A stretch of DNA of 64,000 nt from Microbacterium sp. LWH3-1.2 (GCF_040675855.1 NZ_JBEGIK010000001.1:3844001-3908000), one strand, 5' to 3'. Positions 16,714-25,613 are shown, counted from the first letter of the stretch. Notes: generated by a model not told the origin, from the sequence alone. A program made the numbers and translations.

Positions 16714-17211
16714 TCAGAACGGCACATAGGTGGTGTTCTCTTCGCTGTCTCCGTCGAAGCTCCAGACGAGTGTCATGCCCGTTGGCGCTCCGAACGCGCG
16801 GGTGAGCGCGGCGTACTGGAACTCTTCGCCCGGCTCGAGCGTGCACGGCAGCGGCTGCATGAGCGTCAGGTAGTTCTCGGTGCCCTCGGGCTTCGTGGGA
16901 GCGGCGGAGACGGTGACCCGCCGGCCAGAGGTGTTGGTCACGGCGCGGATCTCTCCGCGCACATGTCGCGGCCCGGTCCATGGCGGCCGGCGGGTCGCTT
17001 CCGCGACGAGGGCCTCGTGTGCCTCCGCCGAACGCGCCAGCGCGTCCGCGGCACCCTCCTGCGCGGCCAATGCGCGGTTCGCGGCGTCTTCGGCCTTCCC
17101 CCGCTCAGCACGCGCCTCGTTGGCCTTGCCCCATGCGATCGCCGTAGCGACCGCTGTCGCGACCAGGAGAGCGCCGTTGATGATCAGGCTGATGACCTCG
17201 AACGCGCTCAC
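16714..17211 (-). CDS. Membrane-anchored coiled-coil protein, unknown
   Basis: The product is 165 residues. A single N-terminal membrane helix (ISLIINGALLVATAVATAIA, about 6-26) is followed by an Ala/Glu-rich coiled coil (about 27-70, KANEARAERGKAEDAANRAL) and a beta-rich C-terminal domain. It starts with GTG overlapping the upstream stop (GTGA), so it is coupled to the 17208-17393 gene. Similar anchor-coil-beta proteins occur in actinobacterial prophages without known function. Surface or exclusion roles are possible but not shown. Confidence 0.65.
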   Translation of the reverse strand: MSAFEVISLIINGALLVATAVATAIAWGKANEARAERGKAEDAANRALAAQEGAADALARSAEAHEALVAEATRRPPWTGPRHVRGEIRAVTNTSGRRVTVSAAPTKPEGTENYLTLMQPLPCTLEPGEEFQYAALTRAFGAPTGMTLVWSFDGDSEENTTYVPF

Positions 17212-17393
17212 TGGATGGCGCCCACGCCTCGCAGATGCGCTGTCACGCGCTCGAGGTCCTCTCCGGTGACCTGGCTGCCGTCAGGGCGCACAGCCGTCTC
17301 CAGCGATCTCAGCACGTACCCGCCCTGGTAGAACTCTTGCTCGTCGATTGTCACGATGACCGTCCCGACTCCGGGCACGTCGAATGTCGCCAT
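17208..17393 (-). CDS. Small hypothetical protein
   Basis: The product is 61 residues, beginning MATFDVPGVGTVIVTIDEQE. It looks like a short beta-sheet protein. I place the start at 17393 because the longer frame upstream is Arg-rich and overlaps the divergent HTH gene's control region. It is the first gene of a leftward pair with the membrane coiled-coil gene (4-nt overlap). No family recognised. Confidence 0.55.
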   Translation of the reverse strand: MATFDVPGVGTVIVTIDEQEFYQGGYVLRSLETAVRPDGSQVTGEDLERVTAHLRGVGAIQ

Positions 17394-17626
17394 ATCGCCC
17401 AGCGTATGGCGACACGCCGACACATCAGCGGGCGATTCTGCCGATGTCGGCGATGCGCGCGATACTGGCAACCAAGAACTCCACACGCCGAGCTCCGCTC
17501 GCAGGTTGATCGCCAGGCGCGATCCCCGCGAGTGTGCCGAGACGCCAGGTGCCGATCGAGCAAAGAGACAAGCCACACTCGTGGCCTTTGTCCCTTGCTC
17601 GGCGCGCCCAGCGAAAGGACAAGAGC

Positions 17627-17968
17627 ATGGCGGGGAAACGTCGACTCGGCAGTGTTGCAGACGCCGCCGCCGAGCGTGGGGTGTCGGAATCGACAGTGCG
17701 CAGCTGGATCCGCTCCGGCAGCATCCAAGCAGAGCGAGTCGGGCAGCGGCGATATGTCGTTGACCTTGACTCAGGTCCGATCGATCCCCGGCGCGAGGCT
17801 TTCGCACGAGCCCTCGCGACGATCACGGCCGACGACGTTGCCGTCATGCGCGATCTGGCGGGCCGGCTCGACGAATCGCTCGGCGGAGAACCGACGCTCT
17901 TCGCACTCGCCTGGGACGTTCTCGGGACGACATCGCGTCACTCGCACCTGACTGAGAAGGCAGCCTGA
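17627..17968 (+). CDS. MerR/HTH_17-like DNA-binding protein
   Basis: The product is 113 residues. RRLGSVADAAAERGVSESTV, then RSWIRSGSIQAERVGQRRYV is an excisionase/MerR-type winged helix at residues 5-45. A helical C-terminal part follows. The ATG at 17627 follows AAAGGAC. The 13-bp stretch CCAGCGAAAGGAC containing this site recurs before the gene at 21692. It opens the second rightward block, which contains the tape measure gene, so it may be its activator. Confidence 0.7.
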   Translation: MAGKRRLGSVADAAAERGVSESTVRSWIRSGSIQAERVGQRRYVVDLDSGPIDPRREAFARALATITADDVAVMRDLAGRLDESLGGEPTLFALAWDVLGTTSRHSHLTEKAA

Positions 17969-17970
17969 CC

Positions 17971-18339
17971 ATGGGTCGCGGCGCCGACATGTTCGGCATC
18001 GCCGATGCGGCTGTGGCCGACCTGTACGAGTCCACCGCGCACGAGCTGGCCTATGCGCTGGCGTCGGCTTCAGTGCGGATCGGAGAAGCCGAGACGGATC
18101 CTGTGCTCGCGAGCACCATCAACGTTCTCCTCGGTGACGGCGAACGTGGTCCGGACCAAGTCGACGTCACGCTCACTCTCGTCATCCGGCACCTCCTGCA
18201 GATGCTCCGCAACGTCGCGGCCGGGAGTGCTCACCCCGTGATCGAGAGGCTCCGCACCGACACGGACCTCACCTCCGCCAAGGCAGCGGCCATGATCCTC
18301 GACATTGAGCGGGCGCTCCGGGACGGAGTGCTGTCGTGA
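17971..18339 (+). CDS. Hypothetical protein preceding the tape measure
   Basis: The product is 122 residues, helical. It starts 2 nt after the previous stop and overlaps the tape measure start by 4 nt (GTGA). In tailed phages this position holds the tail assembly chaperones, which bind the tape measure. This gene is shorter than usual and I see no slippery frameshift site, so a chaperone role is inferred from position only. Confidence 0.5.
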   Translation: MGRGADMFGIADAAVADLYESTAHELAYALASASVRIGEAETDPVLASTINVLLGDGERGPDQVDVTLTLVIRHLLQMLRNVAAGSAHPVIERLRTDTDLTSAKAAAMILDIERALRDGVLS

Positions 18340-21300
18340 GCTTCCAGGCTGCCGAACTCGTCGCAACGATCCAGCTGGGCGGGGTCTCGACGGCGGAGCG
18401 CGACCTCAACCGGTTCAAGGGCAAGCTCGAGCAGACCGATTCGTCGGCGTCGAAGCTGTCGAAGTCGGCGGACGCCGTGTTCCGCGGCACGGCGACCGCG
18501 ATCGGTGTCGCGTCGGTGGCGGCGGCCGCGTTCGTGACGAACCTGTTCAACACCGGTGTCGCGTACAACCAGCTGCAGCAGACCTCTCGCGCCGCACTCC
18601 GCACCCTCCTGGGCGGCGCGGAGGCCGCGAACGCCCAGATGGACAAGCTCGACGCGTTCGCGAAGACGTCACCGTTCTCGAAGTCCGTCTTCATCTCCGC
18701 ACAGCAGCAGCTCATCGGGTTCGGGTTCGAGGCTCAGAAGGTCATCCCGATCCTCAACTCGGTGCAGAACGCCGTGGCGGCGGTCGGTGGCTCGAACCAA
18801 CAGATCAGCGAAATCGTCTCGATCCTCGCCAAGATCCGGTCCTCCGGGAAGCTCACCGCCGAGGACCTCAACATGCTCGGCGAGCGAGGCCTCGACGCCG
18901 CGACGCTCCTCGGACAGGGATTCGGGAAGAGCGCCGGCGAAATCCGCGAATCCATCACCAAGGGCACCCTCGACGCCGCGCAGGCCGTCGACGTGCTCGT
19001 GGCCCAGATGGACGCAAAGTTCGCGGGCGCCGCCGCGAACGTCAAGGAGACGTACGCGGGCACCGTCGACCGGATCAAGGCCGCGTCGCGCGACATCGGC
19101 GCCGCTCTCGCCGAACCGTTCGTGTCCAAGAACGGTGGCGGTCTGTTCGTCACCTGGGGCAACCAGGTCGCCGACATCATGCGCGCCGTGGAGTCCCACA
19201 CGACACCCGTCGTGAACATCCTCACCGCTCGGGCGGCGCCCGCATTCGCCGACATCACTCGGACGCTTGACCGCGCCCGCGTGCAGGTGAAGTCGTGGGA
19301 CTCGTCCCGCCTCGAGGATGGCCTGGACGCGATCGCCAGCCACGGCCCGGCCATCGCCGCGACCGCGGGCGCCGTGCTCGGCGTGAACTCCCAGCTCCTC
19401 GCGAGCATCCCGATCGTGGGCCGCTTCGCGCCGGCGTTCTCCCCGCTCGCCGGGGCGATCGGTGCCGCCGCGCTGGCGTCGCCGGAACTGCGTGCCGAGC
19501 TGGGCGCCCTGCTGGGCACGCTGAAGCCTCTGCTGCCGGTGACGGTCGACATCGCGACCGTGTTCTCGGGCGTGCTGAACGCCGCTCTGCCCATCGTCGC
19601 GGACGGCATCCAGGCGGTCGTCGCTGTCGCGGAGCCATTCGTCGACGTGCTCGAAGCGATCCCCGCGCCCGTGCTCGCCACGACCATCGCAGCCGTGGGG
19701 ATGTTCACGGCCATGCGGTCCGGCGCGCCCGCAATCCAGGGTCTCGTCGACGGCATTAAGCGGATCGCGGAGCAGGCTGCCGTGCAGGCGGCCCTCGCCG
19801 GCATGGAGGGCAACACCTCCAAGCTGGCGGGCACGTTCGGTGTTGCCGGCAAGGCTGCGACCGGGCTCGGGAACTCGCTGAAAGCCGCATTCGTCGCAAA
19901 TCCCGTCGGCTTGATCATCCTGGGTGTCTCGACGGCCGCGGCCATCCTCACCGCGACGCTGTCGGCGCAAGCGGAGGAAGCCGCGGCGGTCAAGGACCGC
20001 GTCCAGGGCTACCGCGACACGCTCGACCAGACGACCGGCGCACTCCTGCGCGCCACCCGCGCCCAGGTGGAGAAGAACCTCGCCGACAAGGACGGCAACG
20101 AGTGGGCCGCGGCGCTGGGCATCTCCAACACCGAGGCTGCGGCCGCCATCCTCAAGGGCGGCGACGCGTACGACAAGCTCATCCAGAAGCTGCGGCACAT
20201 GAAGACCGCGATGCACGAGGCGTCCGAAGAGTCGTCGGTGCTCGGCGGGATGGGGTCCGCGCGTGAGGACGCGGTCGACGATCTCATCGAGTCGTACGAG
20301 TCCGAGCGGGCTGCGATCGCCAAGGCCCAAGACGAGCTGCGCGCATACAACGAGGAGCAGCGCCGCGCGACCGCCGCGATGAGCGACCTGCAGCGTTCCA
20401 ACGACCGCATGAACGAGGCTCTGACCATCGCCCGCGATGTCACGAAGGACGCCACGGAGCGGCTGAGGGCGCTCAAGGGCGCGCTCGACGAACTCAACGG
20501 TGGAACGAAATCGCAGGCCGACTTCACCCGCGATCTCAACGAGCAGACGAACCAGCTCCGGGAGTCGTTCGCGCAGGTCGACGACGCCGGCAACCGACTC
20601 GCCCCGACCCTAGTCAGTGCGGCCGGCGCGATCGACACCACAACGGCAGCCGGCATCGCGCTCTACGATGGCGTCTCGCGCCTGAACGACGCCATGCTCG
20701 ACGAGATCCTCGCCGCCGACGCAGCGGCCAAGAAGAACGGCGAGCACGGCGTCTCGATGGACGACGCCCGCGAGATCGCCGCGAAGTATCAGGATCGGCT
20801 TCGCGGTCTGGGCGACGAGGCTGGTCTCTCTGACGAGCAGATGTCAGGGCTCATCGAGACGATGCTCGCGACGCCCGAAGTGGTTGCTTACGCGGTAGAT
20901 GACTCGGGCACGATCGATGCGCAGAAGCTGCGCCTGATCGATCTCGCCTCCCAGATCCTCGCTACCCCGGACAAGCAGTTTGAGGTCAGCAGCGACGACT
21001 TCCCTGGCCTCATGGAAGCGCTGCGTGTGCTCGGCGTGGACATCACGACGCTCCCTGACGGCACCGTGAAGGTGAAGAAGGATGACGGCACGTTCACATC
21101 CGTCGCGGATGCGCTCGCGGGGCTGACGAGGTCTCGCACGGTCACCGTGTTCTCCCAGTGGGCTGGCAGCGGACCGCCAGTCGGCACCGGAACCGTGCTG
21201 AAGCCGGACCGGGCGTTCGGTGGCCCGGTGCAGGGGCCGGGCACGAACACGTCGGACTCGATCCCCGCGAACTTGTCCAACGACGAGCATGTGTGGACGG

Positions 21301-21653
21301 CCGCGGAGACGCGCGGTGCCGGTGGTCACGGCAAGGTCGCGTACATCCGTTCGCTCGCCCGTCAGGGGCGCCTCGGGGAGATCATTCCCGGGTTCCGTGA
21401 CGGCGGTCCTGTGATCCGCGCCGACCGACTGCCGCAGACCATGCTCAGCCTCGCCCCCGCCCGGACATCCACTGCGGCCGATGTGGCGCCAGCGGTCGGC
21501 CCGGCGACGGCGGTTGCGCGCGCTGCCGCTGTCGCCCCCCGCCCAATGGATCTATCGGACGCGTCGGTGGAGGCGCTCGCACACAAGTTCGCCCGCGAGG
21601 TCGCGGCCATCGTCCGAGGCGATCAACGCCGGGGAGGCAGGACCGATGGCTGA
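18336..21653 (+). CDS. Phage tail tape measure protein
   Basis: The product is 1105 residues with GTG start. The N-terminal tape-measure domain is clear (about 30-290: FRGTATAIGVASVAAAAF, LRTLLGGAEAANAQMDKLDA, TAEDLNMLGERGLDAATLLG, LDAAQAVDVLVAQMDAKF). Hydrophobic segments follow (about 340-440 and 515-535), then an extended coiled coil (about 540-800) and a Gly-rich C-terminus with VQGPGTNTSDSIPANLSNDE, usual for these proteins. By the common scaling of about 0.15 nm per residue it would set a tail near 165 nm. No other tail, head or packaging gene is present in the element, which is the oddest feature here. The frame is intact, which argues for a retained use. Confidence 0.88.
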   Translation: MSFQAAELVATIQLGGVSTAERDLNRFKGKLEQTDSSASKLSKSADAVFRGTATAIGVASVAAAAFVTNLFNTGVAYNQLQQTSRAALRTLLGGAEAANAQMDKLDAFAKTSPFSKSVFISAQQQLIGFGFEAQKVIPILNSVQNAVAAVGGSNQQISEIVSILAKIRSSGKLTAEDLNMLGERGLDAATLLGQGFGKSAGEIRESITKGTLDAAQAVDVLVAQMDAKFAGAAANVKETYAGTVDRIKAASRDIGAALAEPFVSKNGGGLFVTWGNQVADIMRAVESHTTPVVNILTARAAPAFADITRTLDRARVQVKSWDSSRLEDGLDAIASHGPAIAATAGAVLGVNSQLLASIPIVGRFAPAFSPLAGAIGAAALASPELRAELGALLGTLKPLLPVTVDIATVFSGVLNAALPIVADGIQAVVAVAEPFVDVLEAIPAPVLATTIAAVGMFTAMRSGAPAIQGLVDGIKRIAEQAAVQAALAGMEGNTSKLAGTFGVAGKAATGLGNSLKAAFVANPVGLIILGVSTAAAILTATLSAQAEEAAAVKDRVQGYRDTLDQTTGALLRATRAQVEKNLADKDGNEWAAALGISNTEAAAAILKGGDAYDKLIQKLRHMKTAMHEASEESSVLGGMGSAREDAVDDLIESYESERAAIAKAQDELRAYNEEQRRATAAMSDLQRSNDRMNEALTIARDVTKDATERLRALKGALDELNGGTKSQADFTRDLNEQTNQLRESFAQVDDAGNRLAPTLVSAAGAIDTTTAAGIALYDGVSRLNDAMLDEILAADAAAKKNGEHGVSMDDAREIAAKYQDRLRGLGDEAGLSDEQMSGLIETMLATPEVVAYAVDDSGTIDAQKLRLIDLASQILATPDKQFEVSSDDFPGLMEALRVLGVDITTLPDGTVKVKKDDGTFTSVADALAGLTRSRTVTVFSQWAGSGPPVGTGTVLKPDRAFGGPVQGPGTNTSDSIPANLSNDEHVWTAAETRGAGGHGKVAYIRSLARQGRLGEIIPGFRDGGPVIRADRLPQTMLSLAPARTSTAADVAPAVGPATAVARAAAVAPRPMDLSDASVEALAHKFAREVAAIVRGDQRRGGRTDG

Positions 21654-21691
21654 CCGACCCCCGCCGACGACACCAGCGAAAGGACGATCAC

Positions 21692-22354
21692 ATGACTGAG
21701 CCAGGACCGCGCGATCGAACAGCTCCGCGCGGAGTACAGAGAGGGAAAAGGGCTATGACCGAAGCACTGGACCGAGTGGCGGAGCTCGAGCGGGCGGCGA
21801 TCGCCGGCGAGGAGGTATCGGCCAGCGAGCTTGCCGCGGCCCGTGAAGAGGCGCGGATCGCAGAGCTTGCCGCGCGCGGCCGGCGCGAGCGGGATGCCGC
21901 CGACGGCGCCCGCCGACAGCAGGAGGCGGTGGCGCAGGCGAAGCGCGATGTTGCTGCGATGCTCGGCGGCGGGGTCACGGACGTGCTGTTGCCGCAGTAC
22001 GACGCGGCCGTGCGAGCGCTCGCCGATCTCATGGCGGCGGCCGAAGCGTGGAACGAGAAGCTGCAGTCCGCGGCACAGCAGTTCGATCAGGCCGGCATCC
22101 CGTCGCGCAGCGTGTTCCACGCAGCCCCTGAGGACCTCGACAAGCGGAACTACGTCTACTGGGACGGCGGCTATCAGGTTCAGTCGCTCACCGTCGACGG
22201 CAACGGCCACGTGCCCGCACAGCCGGCGCAGTGGGTGCTCGCGGCCATCCGCGAGACCGCGCGGCAGACTGGCGGCCTCTCGATGAACTACCACCCGAAC
22301 ATCGAGAACCAGCTGCGCGGCGACGACCCCTCCCAGCTCCGGGACCGCACGTGA
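21692..22354 (+). CDS. Hypothetical helical protein after the tape measure
   Basis: The product is 220 residues. Residues 25-95 are a charged coiled coil (ALDRVAELERAAIAGEEVSA). The C-terminal half has more globular character (YWDGGYQVQSLTVDGNGHVP, NYHPNIENQLRGDDPSQ). The start at 21692 has AAAGGAC upstream, within the 13-bp block shared with 17608. An ATG at 21758 is an alternative. It is not a recognisable distal tail, minor tail or lysis protein. Confidence 0.55.
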   Translation: MTEPGPRDRTAPRGVQRGKRAMTEALDRVAELERAAIAGEEVSASELAAAREEARIAELAARGRRERDAADGARRQQEAVAQAKRDVAAMLGGGVTDVLLPQYDAAVRALADLMAAAEAWNEKLQSAAQQFDQAGIPSRSVFHAAPEDLDKRNYVYWDGGYQVQSLTVDGNGHVPAQPAQWVLAAIRETARQTGGLSMNYHPNIENQLRGDDPSQLRDRT

Positions 22355-22608
22355 GCGCGGCACAGTCCGAGTACCTCGCCCCGCAGCTCGATCCCAGCCC
22401 ACCGAGGCCCGAGCTGCCGTCCTCCGACCCGCGCGAAGAGCTGGCGCGAGCCGAGAGGGATTACGGCGCGCTCCTGGACCTCTACGAGCGCCGCAACCCG
22501 GCCTCTGGGCCACGGAGCCGCTGGGCCGTCTCTGCCGAGCGGTACGCGCTCGCCAGGGCCCGCCTGGACGCCGCCCGCCGAGCCGTGGATCACCTCGGCA
22601 GGGTCTGA
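22351..22608 (+). CDS. Small helical protein
   Basis: The product is 85 residues. It begins with GTG overlapping the upstream stop by 4 nt. A Pro-rich N-terminus (LDPSPPRPELPSSDP) leads into one long helix (EELARAERDYGALLDLYERR). It ends 2 nt before the WhiB start. No family recognised. Confidence 0.55.
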   Translation: MSAAQSEYLAPQLDPSPPRPELPSSDPREELARAERDYGALLDLYERRNPASGPRSRWAVSAERYALARARLDAARRAVDHLGRV

Positions 22609-22610
22609 CC

Positions 22611-22898
22611 ATGTCCGGAGCGGATGAGCGCGCTGCGGCGTCCTACGGGGCGCTCAACGCGGCTCTCGCCGACACCACCCCGCCATGTAGCGGCGACCCG
22701 AGATTCATCCTGGAGCCTCACGAGATCGCCCCGGCGGAACTCATGCACCTGCGCGGCTCGATCTGTTTCCCATGCCCGCTCCGGTCACTCTGCGCCGCGT
22801 ACGCGGAAGAGGCGTGGCCGCCCGCCGGCATCTGGGCCGGACGGATGTACCGAATCGGTTCGCGCCGGCCAGTAGCACCCGCGCCCACCGACGAATGA
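22611..22898 (+). CDS. WhiB-family iron-sulfur transcription factor
   Basis: The product is 95 residues. Four Cys are spaced as in WhiB proteins (C in PPCSGD, then CFPCPLRSLC), followed by the PAGIWAGRMY turn (GVWGG-like). These residues bind a 4Fe-4S cluster, and the family partners with the main sigma factor in actinobacteria. Phage- and element-borne WhiB proteins can shut host whiB genes or drive element genes. It ends the rightward block, 75 bp before the Fic gene, which has its own promoter. The C-terminal basic tail is short. Confidence 0.85.
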   Translation: MSGADERAAASYGALNAALADTTPPCSGDPRFILEPHEIAPAELMHLRGSICFPCPLRSLCAAYAEEAWPPAGIWAGRMYRIGSRRPVAPAPTDE

Positions 22899-22937
22899 CC
22901 GTGGATAACGCCTCGGACACAAGATCGGACAGCGGTC

Positions 22938-22966
22938 TGGACAAAAACGGTATGAGTTAGTAGATT
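22938..22966 (+). promoter_or_regulatory. Leaderless promoter of the fic gene
   Basis: TGGACA (22938-22943), a 17-bp spacer, TAGATT (22961-22966), then 7 nt to the ATG at 22974. The gene can be expressed on its own in the integrated state. Confidence 0.65.
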
Positions 22967-22973
22967 CGCGCGC

Positions 22974-24215
22974 ATGCCCACCACATCCACGCGCGCCTTC
23001 GAAACGTCCCACCCGTGGATCACGTTCACGTTCGAGACGCGAGCGTTGAGCGAGATCGTCTGGGCCCACCTCGGTGAGTCCTACTCCAAGTGTCAGCACC
23101 TGATCGGCGCGCCCCTGCAGCCCCGTGTCGCTTGGGATCTCGCCCGCGTGTACATGCGGCGCGGCGCGCTGGCGTCTGCCGCCATCGAGGGCAACACGTT
23201 GAGCGAAGACGAAGTCAACGACATCCTCGACAACGACCATCGGCTGCCGGAGTCCCAGCAGTACCTCGAGCAAGAGGTTCGCAACGTTCTCGCTGCGCTG
23301 CGCAGCGTCCGCAACGAGGTGTGGGAACTCGATGGCTCCTTCCGACTCACCCCGGACTGGATCCTCGGCAAGCACGCGCAGCTGATGACCGATCTCGACG
23401 TCGCCGACCACGTAAACCCCGGAGCGTACCGAGACGTTCCAATCGTTGTCGGTCCGTACCGCGGCGTGCCCGCCGAGGACGTCCCTTATCTGATGGAGGA
23501 ACTCTGCAAGTGGATCAACAGCATCCTCGATGACGCCGGGTCCAAGCGCCACCGGACACCAGATCAGGCGTTCTTCCTCGTCTTCTTCGCCGCGACCCTC
23601 GCGCACTTGTACCTCGCGTGGATCCACCCCTTCGGTGACGGCAACGGACGAACGGCGCGTCTCATCGAGTGCGCGATCCTTGCACATTGCGGACTCGTGC
23701 CATGGGTCAGCACCAACCTCCTGTCCGACTACTACAACCGCACCCGCACGAAGTACTACGAGCGACTTGACGCGGCATCGCGGCAGGGCGACGTCGCCGG
23801 ATTCATCGCATACAGCGCACTCGGCTATCGCGACCAGTTGCGCGAACAGATCAAGACCGTCCAGGCGCATCAGCGAATGGTGGCGTGGATCAACTACGTC
23901 CATGAGGCGTTCCAGCACGAGCCATCAACGGACACGGCCCGTCGTCGCCGTTCGGTCGTGCTGGCGATGCCTGACGGCAAGCAGCTGACGCGTAAGCAGA
24001 TCCGCTACCTGACGCCCGCAATCTCAGAGATGTACGACGGCACCTCAGACCGGTTGTTCCGCCGCGACATGTCGAAGCTGATCGAGCTGCAGCTGATCGA
24101 AGAGACCACCCCGGGTCGATACGAGTCCAGCATCTGGCGGATGGATGCGTTCACCCCACGACCGGAGTTCGGCGCCTTCGCGCCCGTCTTGGAGCGACTG
24201 CCTGGCGACGAGTGA
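22974..24215 (+). CDS. fic: Fic-domain adenylyltransferase-type protein
   Basis: The product is 413 residues. The Fic active-site motif HPFGDGNGRTAR (218-229) is complete, with His218 as base, so it should transfer a nucleotide monophosphate (usually AMP) to a target hydroxyl. The class II inhibitory helix motif SAAIEGN (68-74, Glu72) lies in the N-terminal Fic_N domain, so the enzyme is likely held inactive in cis. A C-terminal winged-helix-like part (RKQIRYLTPAISEMYD, RRDMSKLIELQLIEETTPG) suggests DNA binding or oligomerisation. It has its own leaderless promoter. It could be a phage-resistance or stress factor. The target is unknown. Confidence 0.92.
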   Translation: MPTTSTRAFETSHPWITFTFETRALSEIVWAHLGESYSKCQHLIGAPLQPRVAWDLARVYMRRGALASAAIEGNTLSEDEVNDILDNDHRLPESQQYLEQEVRNVLAALRSVRNEVWELDGSFRLTPDWILGKHAQLMTDLDVADHVNPGAYRDVPIVVGPYRGVPAEDVPYLMEELCKWINSILDDAGSKRHRTPDQAFFLVFFAATLAHLYLAWIHPFGDGNGRTARLIECAILAHCGLVPWVSTNLLSDYYNRTRTKYYERLDAASRQGDVAGFIAYSALGYRDQLREQIKTVQAHQRMVAWINYVHEAFQHEPSTDTARRRRSVVLAMPDGKQLTRKQIRYLTPAISEMYDGTSDRLFRRDMSKLIELQLIEETTPGRYESSIWRMDAFTPRPEFGAFAPVLERLPGDE

Positions 24216-24263
24216 GACTGTGTCCGATGGTGCTGTGTCCGTGGCGGTCGCTACGCTCCGGCC

Positions 24264-24449
24264 ATGGGGAATCAGATCGATCTCGTGGGGCCAATCATCG
24301 CCGCCATCATGGCGCTACCTGGCGTGCTGATCGAGGCGTACGCCGCCAATCCGGGCCCGTGGAACCAGGTCGGCTTGATGATGCTCGGACTCGTGTTGCT
24401 GGGGTGGCTGGCATCACGAGTCCCGCGACGTCGAGGGCGCCCGCGCTAG
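24264..24449 (+). CDS. Small membrane protein
   Basis: The product is 61 residues with two predicted membrane segments (LVGPIIAAIMALPGVLIEAY and QVGLMMLGLVLLGWLAS) and a basic tail RVPRRRGRPR. TACGCT at 24252-24257 lies 6 nt before the ATG, which suggests a leaderless transcript. It follows fic by 48 bp. It may be a phage-exclusion or toxin-type peptide, or a partner of Fic. This is not resolvable from sequence. Confidence 0.55.
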   Translation: MGNQIDLVGPIIAAIMALPGVLIEAYAANPGPWNQVGLMMLGLVLLGWLASRVPRRRGRPR

Positions 24450-24802
24450 GACTGGATTAGGGTCTTCGAGACCCACGGCCACGTCGTCGTTCCAAGCAAG
24501 CTCAGGGCCTCGCTACGCGGCGGATAGGTCTCGGTTCGCCCAACAGCGGTCAGGTGCCGGGCGCTCTCGCTCAGCATCTCGGTGACCACAATGCACGCCT
24601 CGCACGCGGGTAGGTCCCGTGACGCCGCGTTGCCGGCGGAGGCCTCGTCAGCGGAAGCGACGACACGGCGCACGGCGAGCTCGCACAGGCTGCGTTGACT
24701 CGGAAGCCAGATGTGGCGGAGGTCTGGCACGGTGGGCGTGGTGACGTGCGCGACAGCCAGCTGAGGCGCGTGAGCCGGTTGAGGCATTGCCATGGCATGC
24801 AT
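24446..24802 (-). CDS. Hypothetical protein
   Basis: The product is up to 118 residues (starts at 24802, 24793 or 24787 are possible). It contains LCELAVRRVVASADEASAGN and LPACEACIVVTEMLSESARH, with three Cys that might bind a metal. It converges with the small membrane protein gene and follows the 24822-25325 gene by about 20 nt. No family recognised and no clear ribosome-binding site. Confidence 0.45.
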   Translation of the reverse strand: MHAMAMPQPAHAPQLAVAHVTTPTVPDLRHIWLPSQRSLCELAVRRVVASADEASAGNAASRDLPACEACIVVTEMLSESARHLTAVGRTETYPPRSEALSLLGTTTWPWVSKTLIQS

Positions 24803-24821
24803 GCTACGGGTACGAACCGCG

Positions 24822-25325
24822 TCAGAGTGGGTCCGGGACGATGCCGCCGACGAGTTGCCAGTGCTGCACAAGGTCGTCACTCACGGGTGCCGCCAGCTCG
24901 TCAGCGGCCTCCTCATCGGCTTCCTCGATGGACGCTTCAAGCGATTCAGCGACGCCTCGATCAATCTCCCTGCTGCGCTCGTTGTGCCCCGGGCCCAGAT
25001 GCTCGAGGTACTCCTCGACCATCTTGACTTGCGGAAGCTCGCGGTACTTGGCTGTCCGAATCGCGTTGTCGGCCGCAAGCGCCCGCAGCTCGGCGGGGCG
25101 TTGCATCGGTACGACGTGGCGGGCATCGACAACGATGCCGCCGGTCGCGGCCAGCCCATACCGCAGCGCGACGCGCACGTCGTCCGCGTTGGCCGGGCGG
25201 CTCGCTGCCTCCCACCAGTCGGCTGGGCCGAGATCCTTGCCGTGAGCGCGCGCTAGATCCAGGAGCGTCTGGTTGACGTCACCGGTCCAGGAGAGCTGGC
25301 CGGACGGCTTCACGAAGTAGAGCAA
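24822..25325 (-). CDS. Hypothetical protein
   Basis: The product is 167 residues. It starts with TTG at 25325, supported by GAGGA 6-7 nt upstream. It is mixed alpha/beta in the N-terminal half (YGLAATGGIVVDARHVVPMQ) with a very acidic helix near the end (SLEASIEEADEEAADELAAP). Heads a leftward pair. I do not recognise a family; the context is the accessory end of the element. Confidence 0.55.
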   Translation of the reverse strand: MLYFVKPSGQLSWTGDVNQTLLDLARAHGKDLGPADWWEAASRPANADDVRVALRYGLAATGGIVVDARHVVPMQRPAELRALAADNAIRTAKYRELPQVKMVEEYLEHLGPGHNERSREIDRGVAESLEASIEEADEEAADELAAPVSDDLVQHWQLVGGIVPDPL

Positions 25326-25433
25326 GCGCGTTCCTCACGGAGCAGGGTGAACAGGGACTCAACAACGCATCGTAAGGCTCAGCCGGCACCGCCTCAGTCC
25401 GTACACGCGGTTCTCACGCGACATGATGTTGGG

Positions 25434-25613
25434 ATGACGACAAGGGAACAGGCTCTCCGAGAGCTGGGGCGGGTAGTGGCTCAGACGCACGCGATCACGT
25501 CCAAGCTCACCCCGCTCGAAGCCGCGCAGCGCGCCTGGCATCCGGGCGGCCCATCCGTCGAAGTACTCGCCGAACGGATCGCGCAGAACAGGGCGGCACG
25601 ACGTGGACGCTGA
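25434..25613 (+). CDS. Small hypothetical protein
   Basis: The product is 59 residues, MTTREQALRELGRVVAQTHA, then LTPLEAAQRAWHPGGPSVEV. CATGAT lies 6 nt before the ATG, so it may be leaderless. It overlaps the next small gene by 11 nt in another frame, which supports both. Function unknown. Confidence 0.55.
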   Translation: MTTREQALRELGRVVAQTHAITSKLTPLEAAQRAWHPGGPSVEVLAERIAQNRAARRGR

